Part shown: piece after piece, positions 59,228 to 64,000 of the stretch
How positions within the stretch are numbered: position 1 is the stretch's first letter
Layout of the letters: each line of letters begins with the position of its first letter
Source: Triangularia verruculosa
Taxonomy: Eukaryota > Ascomycota > Sordariomycetes > Sordariales > Podosporaceae
Direction of reading: 5' to 3'
Length of the DNA: 64,000 bases
Assembly (NCBI GenBank): GCA_033296885.1
Contig: MU863941.1
Coordinates: forward strand, 62,001 to 126,000
Translations under genes and position numbers: made by a program
The notes under the pieces: model-generated
What the model was told of the DNA's origin: nothing
What the model saw: only the letters and a program-made list of their open reading frames with translations
Databases searched by the model: none

Positions 59228-61898
59228 TTAGAAAGTCCGATATGTATCCCTCTCACCCAAACCAAAGTTAGGTTGCGGGCCAGGGCGTTGATCCTCTTGC
59301 TGACGTGACTCTCTTTGCTGATAACCGGACCACTGCTGTTGCGAGTGCTGCTGAGACTGCGTGTGAATCAACTGCTGCGCTTGCTCCCTTAGTTCTCTCG
59401 ATCTAGACTTCTTTGGCACAGGGGGTGCGATAGACCCCTGAGATCCCTGAGAAACACGGTGAGAGCCATGGGAAGGCGCTTGGCTCACTTGGGATAGGCT
59501 CGACACATCAGAAGGCCCTCGCTGGTGCGAGTGGGCAGCTGGTGTAGGTTGCGGGACGCTCTTTAAGGGTAGGCTCTGAGCTGAGCTGTTGGGATTAACA
59601 CCTGGACCGAAGTCAAATGCCGGGAGGTGAAAGTCAGATTGCTCTACGATGGTCGAGGTTGGTTGCGGTGTCTGTGTCTGAGAGACGTGGGTGACGTGTG
59701 GGACGTTGGTTGCAGATCCATAATGAAGCGGAAGACTCTGTTGCATAGGTGGTGTTGGACTTTGAGATTGTTGAGGTGTGGGACTCTGGAAGCCTGGCAT
59801 GGGAGACCGATGATCGGGATCGGGAGTTCCAAAGCCCTGAGGGACAAGCGGGCTGGAGAACGATCTGTTCTGCCGAGAATGGCTGCGGGTATGCGAAGGC
59901 GAGTGAACCTGGGGCCGGGAAGGCCCATGCATTGACGGAGGGGTGCTACTGCCACTTCCGTCCCTGCTGCGACTATGGCTACGCCTACCATCGGCAGCCT
60001 CGATATCAACTGGTTTTGGTGGATCCAGGTCTGGCTCGCTGACGGCAACTCCAATGACCATGGGTTTCTCCAATTTGGAGCCATGTCCCACATCGGGGTA
60101 ATCAGGGCCGCCACCATTGTACTGAATGACGGTGGTGGAGCCCGTGTTGTGCTTTTCAATATTCTTCTTCCGCCGTGTAGAAAGCTTGCGCCGAAGGGTG
60201 ACGCGATCTGAAGCCAACCATGTCAGTCATACCTTAGCCAGGCAACAAGCAGCCTAGTCGCCAAACCTACCGCTAATGACTTGTAAGAACGTGAAGAGAG
60301 TCAAAGATATCAACAGCACAGGTACAAGCTGGCCAAAGGTAGACGGATCATTCTCAGCAATCCGGTCTGGAGCCTCTTCGTCGACAGGTTCCATCCTGAC
60401 ACATTTGTCAGCACTGATCGAACAGGAGAGCAGCGATGTACATACCATCCAGATTCGTGCACCCAGCGGCGAAGAGAAAACACGTAGAGGGCTGATGTTA
60501 CAACGGTCCATGACGAAACCGCGAGGCCAGCAACAAGATACATACCGAACAGTAAGTAGAAGATTCTCCTCCATCGGAAAAGGGGCTTGAAGGTGCGTTT
60601 GAACCAGGCGATCAACCTTGTCCTTCTCCCATTGTGGTCCTGCCCACGTCGAACGAGACGGCCAACACTGACCACAACTGCCAGGAAGAAGAATAGAAAC
60701 ATGATGATAAACTGCGTCCATCCATGTACTTGCCCGTTGAAGAACTCGTTCGCGGAGCCCACCTTGAAGGACTTGTCAAGCTCTGTGCCCAGTCTGATGC
60801 CGTCGGTCTGGAAGCAAGCGGCTGGTAAGAGCATGAAGCTATAAGTCTCCTCGTCTGTTGGGACCTTGGTTGGGAAGCCGAGATCAGGTTCACCCCGGTT
60901 AGACAAAAGAATCCCAGTGATAATATAGACGAGTGAAGTGACGGCCAAACGAAGTCCTCCAACAAAGCGGTGTTCCCAGTAGTTGCTAGACACGGTCACG
61001 GCCATCAAATGGGTGGCACAAGTGACAAGAAGGATGTTCGAAACGATATTGTAGTGATAGACTGACACGGTGCAGGCCTTGGCATACCGAAGGGTGATCG
61101 CGTATGCGCCGCCAGTAAAGACCTGCTGGTCGCTGCAGCTGATGATCAATTCCTCCAGGATGGACGAGATGCTGGCTTTGCGTTTCCGAAGTGTCTTCTC
61201 CCTGCAAGTATGGAAGTCAGCTTCGCAGTGTCTCACGGAACCAGTTGAACAGTGCGGTATGCGTACTCTCTGCTTATCCGTGACTTCCAATGAAGAACAT
61301 TTTTGGTTATCCACCAGAACGTACTCGCCGAGGCTAGTCCTACTGATATCGTAGTCACAGCCAGGAAGGCTCCAAGCACCTGTGGCGTTGTCAGCCAAGC
61401 CCCGGGACGGAACGGTGAAAGAGAGATCTTACGCCAATTCCAGCGATATCAGGGTCGCCCTCAAATTGCCCCTTGGCGCTTCCACCCAGGTGCAGCAAAG
61501 CATCGTTCTTGGCTGTCACGTTGTATGTGCAATTCGGTCTGATGCCGTAGTGGTTGATGCAGGACCCGGTCGAGACGTAGGCGCCCATGGTGTTGGATGT
61601 GCATAGCACACTGGTGCCGTCAACCTGCGAAAGTTGAAGAGTAGACTGTCGGGTCAACTGATCTAGGACCCGGCCCTCGGGTTATAGATGGTTCGCCGCC
61701 GAGACATGGCGGCCACGTCTTGTAGGTCCAGAGCCTTCTTAGGCCCTGTCTGTGTGTCTGGCGGCACGGAATGCATGAAAACATGTCCGTCAATCCCGAA
61801 TCCAGCAAAGTGGTGTCTTACATCCAGACTTGGATGCCATTCCCTATCAAGATAATCGATTGGCTTGTTAGAAAAGCTCCGCCGCTCATCACGGCCAT
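59228..61898 (-). CDS. Multi-pass membrane protein with a long Ser/Gln/Pro-rich tail
   Basis: Secure exons are 61624-61433, 61379-61267, 61201-60446, 60395-60271 and 60207-59228, all GT-AG and in phase, 721 residues. A likely first exon at 61898-61822 encodes MAVMSGGAFLTSQSIILIGN but joins the next exon out of phase by one base, so the start is unresolved. There are about seven to eight membrane helices: LGAFLAVTTISVGLASASTF, LRLAVTSLVYIITGILL, WTQFIIMFLFFFLAVVVSVG, FYLLFGMYLVAGLAVSSW and LVPVLLISLTLFTFLQVIS. The N-terminal extramembrane part has several Cys and N-glycosylation sites (NCTYNVT). The tail from about residue 400 is hydrophilic, rich in Ser, Gln, Pro and His. No named family is recognised; a surface sensor or transporter is possible. 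Confidence 0.75.
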
Positions 61899-62628
61899 CT
61901 GGTGGCGGACCATGAGCAGACGCCCCACAAGACCAAAGTGTCTGATGGCACAGCAAGGTTTCAAATTTGGGATGGACTGGGTAGGGATCAACTCTGCAGC
62001 TTGACCCTAGGGAGCAACCAATGGAGGTGTGGGGTGGCCGCAGCCTCAGACCAACAGTGGACGAACAGTGGACGAAATGTCTGCAGGGCGCAGGTTGTCA
62101 AACACTCCAACAACACCAAGTGGCACCGCTAAAGCTTGAGCTTTCGAGCGGGGTAACGGCACAGGGCCAGCTTGGAGGGTGCGGGTGGTGGCCTATCTTT
62201 TCGAGAATCGAGCCTTGTGGTTTTGCATTTTGAGACATACATCTTGGTGTTTTGGACCCCATACGCGGGTTGGTGGAGGTGGTAACGTGATGGTCACAGT
62301 TGGAGGGTTCGGCGGATGAGTCTGTCGCCTGTGCTGCCACACTGAGCTTGGGCAGCAAACAAAATCGGGCCATAAGTCTCGTGAGAAATTCTCGCTTCTT
62401 TCGTCTGGCGGTGACGGTTATCGCGGCTTTTTGTTCAACTGCTTGTCTGAGTTGTCAAGACGCCAGGGAGTGGGAGGTTGGGAGCGCGCCAAGCGACGAA
62501 CCATCCCAAGTCCCGAAGCCCAGCCAGCCACAAGGGAACCCTTCCGATCGTTCCGTTCAGACCCACATCCGGAGCCACACCGGACCGATGAAAAGCCACG
62601 CTGCTCTTCCGCCACCACAACAAAAAAA
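61899..62628. other. Intergenic region
   Basis: It holds the promoter of the membrane-protein gene. No gene is supported. Confidence 0.5.
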
Positions 62629-62716
62629 CCCCTTGTGGTGTAGTTGGCTATCACGTTCGGCTGTAAAGGAATTTATTGATACCGAAAGGTCACCGGCTCG
62701 ATTCCGGTCGAGGGGA
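62629..62716 (+). tRNA. tRNA-Tyr (GTA) with a 14-nt intron
   Basis: Acceptor CCCCTTG pairs with CGAGGGG, the D arm contains GTAGTTGGC, and the anticodon stem TTCGG pairs with CCGAA. The T arm is ACCGG-CTCGATT-CCGGT. The anticodon loop begins CTGTAA, then a 14-base insert (aggaatttattgat) after position 37, then A. The anticodon is GTA. Eukaryotic tRNA-Tyr genes usually carry an intron here. A T-run follows at about 62724. Confidence 0.94.
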
Positions 62717-63091
62717 CTCTTCCTTTTGCTCCTCTCATTCTCAAGATAAACATATTCCTTGGCTTTTGCCTCGGCTGGTGGATATAACTTCTGTTTTTGG
62801 TGGGATAATTAGAGCGCACAGATATTGTGCAGGCCTCGATTTGTGCGTCTAGCTTTGGTGCACGGCACAAGATTTTTACCAGGCCAATGGAATTGTGCAG
62901 CGCTTTTGATGGGCTGTCGCTGATGGTGGGCCCCCAAAAAAAGATTCCTGCATCGCGCAGTGGCTCAGCCCTGTGAAGACTGCAGCAACCTCGACGGCAT
63001 GAAAAGGCGATGGGCGTCAAAAATAGAGTCTCGAGTGAGCTCGAGAACCTCATCATCAAGCATCCAGTTTCATATTGATGATGACTGCTAC
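62717..63091. other. Intergenic region
   Basis: No gene is supported; a minus-strand frame at 62673-63059 overlaps the tRNA and is spurious. Confidence 0.5.
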
Positions 63092-64000
63092 CTACGTAGC
63101 CTTGCTTGTCATGGGCTTACAGTCGCACCGGCGAAAGCTCAAAGTCCCCACCATATCCTGTGTCCTCCCTGGCCAGAAGCGAGCAGACCACTGGCCCGGG
63201 TGCACAGAAAGCAGATTCTTCCGCATTATGTTCTGCACAATGTATACCGTCTCTGAGCCGGCCTTGTATTCCTCCACATCTGTTGGCGTGTACGCAGCGA
63301 GCTGTGACGCGCTTGTGCTAGCATACACGCCCTGTGCAATGTCGATCAGGTAGATTCCCGTTGCACGCCAGCCATCCTGAGTAGGCACTCATTTGGCAGT
63401 GCAAAGGCAGTATGATTCCATGCTGGCTATAGCCGACATGAGGAATGTGTCGTTCAAGCAGTATCTCGAGCGGCAGCAAGGTGTTGTCTCGGATCTCGTG
63501 GAACAGGCGCGTACACATCCACACCCCTTGCTGGTCATTGTGAGCTCCGGGTTTACAAACTTTGAGCTGACAATTCGAGTGCCGGATCGTGCGAAATTTC
63601 GTGGAGATGGAGCTAAGACTCCTGTAACATATATCATTTTCCGACTCTTCGAGTTCCCAGTGCCAAGTCGTTTGTCTCTGTGGTGATCTCGTCCTGGAGT
63701 CGTCTGAAGCCCTTGGTTCGCTCGCCGTATAATAATAACATGTTGATTTCGAAGATCCTCAAGAGACAACAGGCGATGTCCTCTTCTCGAGTTGTTTCTC
63801 GGTGACGTGCCCAAGACATCTTCTCAGTCACCGTCACCGAGTATAATGGAAGGGCTCCATTCAGCTCGCTCGTCGATGCCAGGCGAGTGAGGTGGTCTGC
63901 ATTCAGTTGCCGAGCGGCTGCTTTCGGTTGCAGTGGGCTTGGTGCAAATGACTGAATCAGAAGGTTTGTTTGCCCCCCGGTTACCCCGGGGCGATCCGCG
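63092..64000 (-). pseudogene. Decayed HET-domain (heterokaryon incompatibility-type) gene, cut by the window edge
   Basis: The minus strand at about 63837-63640 encodes the C-terminal signature of the HET domain: KMSWARHRETTREEDIACCL, INMLLLYGERTKGF and RRLQDEI. The frame then breaks near 63637, where VGK ends at a stop while an overlapping frame continues with VTGVLAPSPRNFARSG and VNPELTMTSKG, usual sequence just after the domain. A further shift is needed near 63520 to reach MCTRLFHEIRDNT and HVGYSQHGIILPLHC. HET proteins trigger an incompatibility reaction when unlike strains fuse; this copy looks inactive. The 5' part lies beyond the window. Sequence errors could mimic decay, but several breaks within 400 bp favour a relic. 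Confidence 0.7.

Noticed and set aside
62673..63059. 128-aa minus-strand open frame ending in STGIEPVTFRYQ
   Set aside because: The end is the antisense of tRNA-Tyr, a classic false ORF.
1..64000. CRISPR arrays, bacterial operons, insertion sequences, 5S rRNA
   Set aside because: No regularly spaced direct repeats, prokaryotic signals, intact transposase or 5S core sequence were seen; the genome is fungal.

Overview
The window comes from a filamentous ascomycete, most likely a Sordariomycete and probably Sordariales. The evidence is many short GT-AG introns of about 45-80 bp, CACCATG-type starts, intron-containing tRNA-Asp and tRNA-Tyr genes, an initiator tRNA, and fungal families such as DUF1996, DUF6594, DUF7708, HET and PTH11/rhodopsin-like membrane proteins. 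There are no operons. Reading frames were rebuilt by hand from splice sites, so exon borders are predictions.

Layout. 0-3 kb: a gene tail, a 592-aa unknown protein (+) and a 133-aa two-exon unknown (-). 4.1-12.2 kb: four + strand genes, namely a family-4-like glycosyltransferase, a secreted FAD oxidoreductase, a Dal5-like MFS transporter and a secreted DUF1996 protein. The first has an in-frame TAG and the third a homopolymer frameshift. 12.6-16 kb: a Nudix hydrolase, tRNA-Asp and an ankyrin protein. 16-22.7 kb: gene-poor apart from a 72-aa two-CxxC mini-protein. 22.7-38 kb: secreted alpha-carbonic anhydrase, TauD-type dioxygenase, a Cys/Arg-rich unknown, a seven-helix membrane protein, a P450 and a small cysteine-rich secreted protein.

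38-64 kb has the look of an accessory region, rich in fast-evolving fungal families. It holds a frameshifted ankyrin gene, tRNA-iMet, a C2H2-type zinc-finger protein, a GH43 hydrolase, a possible retropepsin-like protein with a P/Q-rich tail, a DUF6594 membrane protein, a head-to-head AAA ATPase / DUF7708 pair, a multi-pass membrane protein, tRNA-Tyr and a decayed HET-domain gene cut by the window edge. TAGGTA/TACCTA palindromes recur between these genes.

Cross-cutting points: several otherwise well-preserved genes contain one reading-frame break, and these could be decay, recoding or assembly errors. Several + strand genes also switch from C-rich to strongly G-rich sense strand toward their 3' ends. 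The most promising leads are the TAG in the glycosyltransferase (possible A-to-I editing site), the 7-nt micro-exon, the AAA/DUF7708 pair, the retropepsin-like gene and the 22-bp inverted repeat near 24.1 kb.
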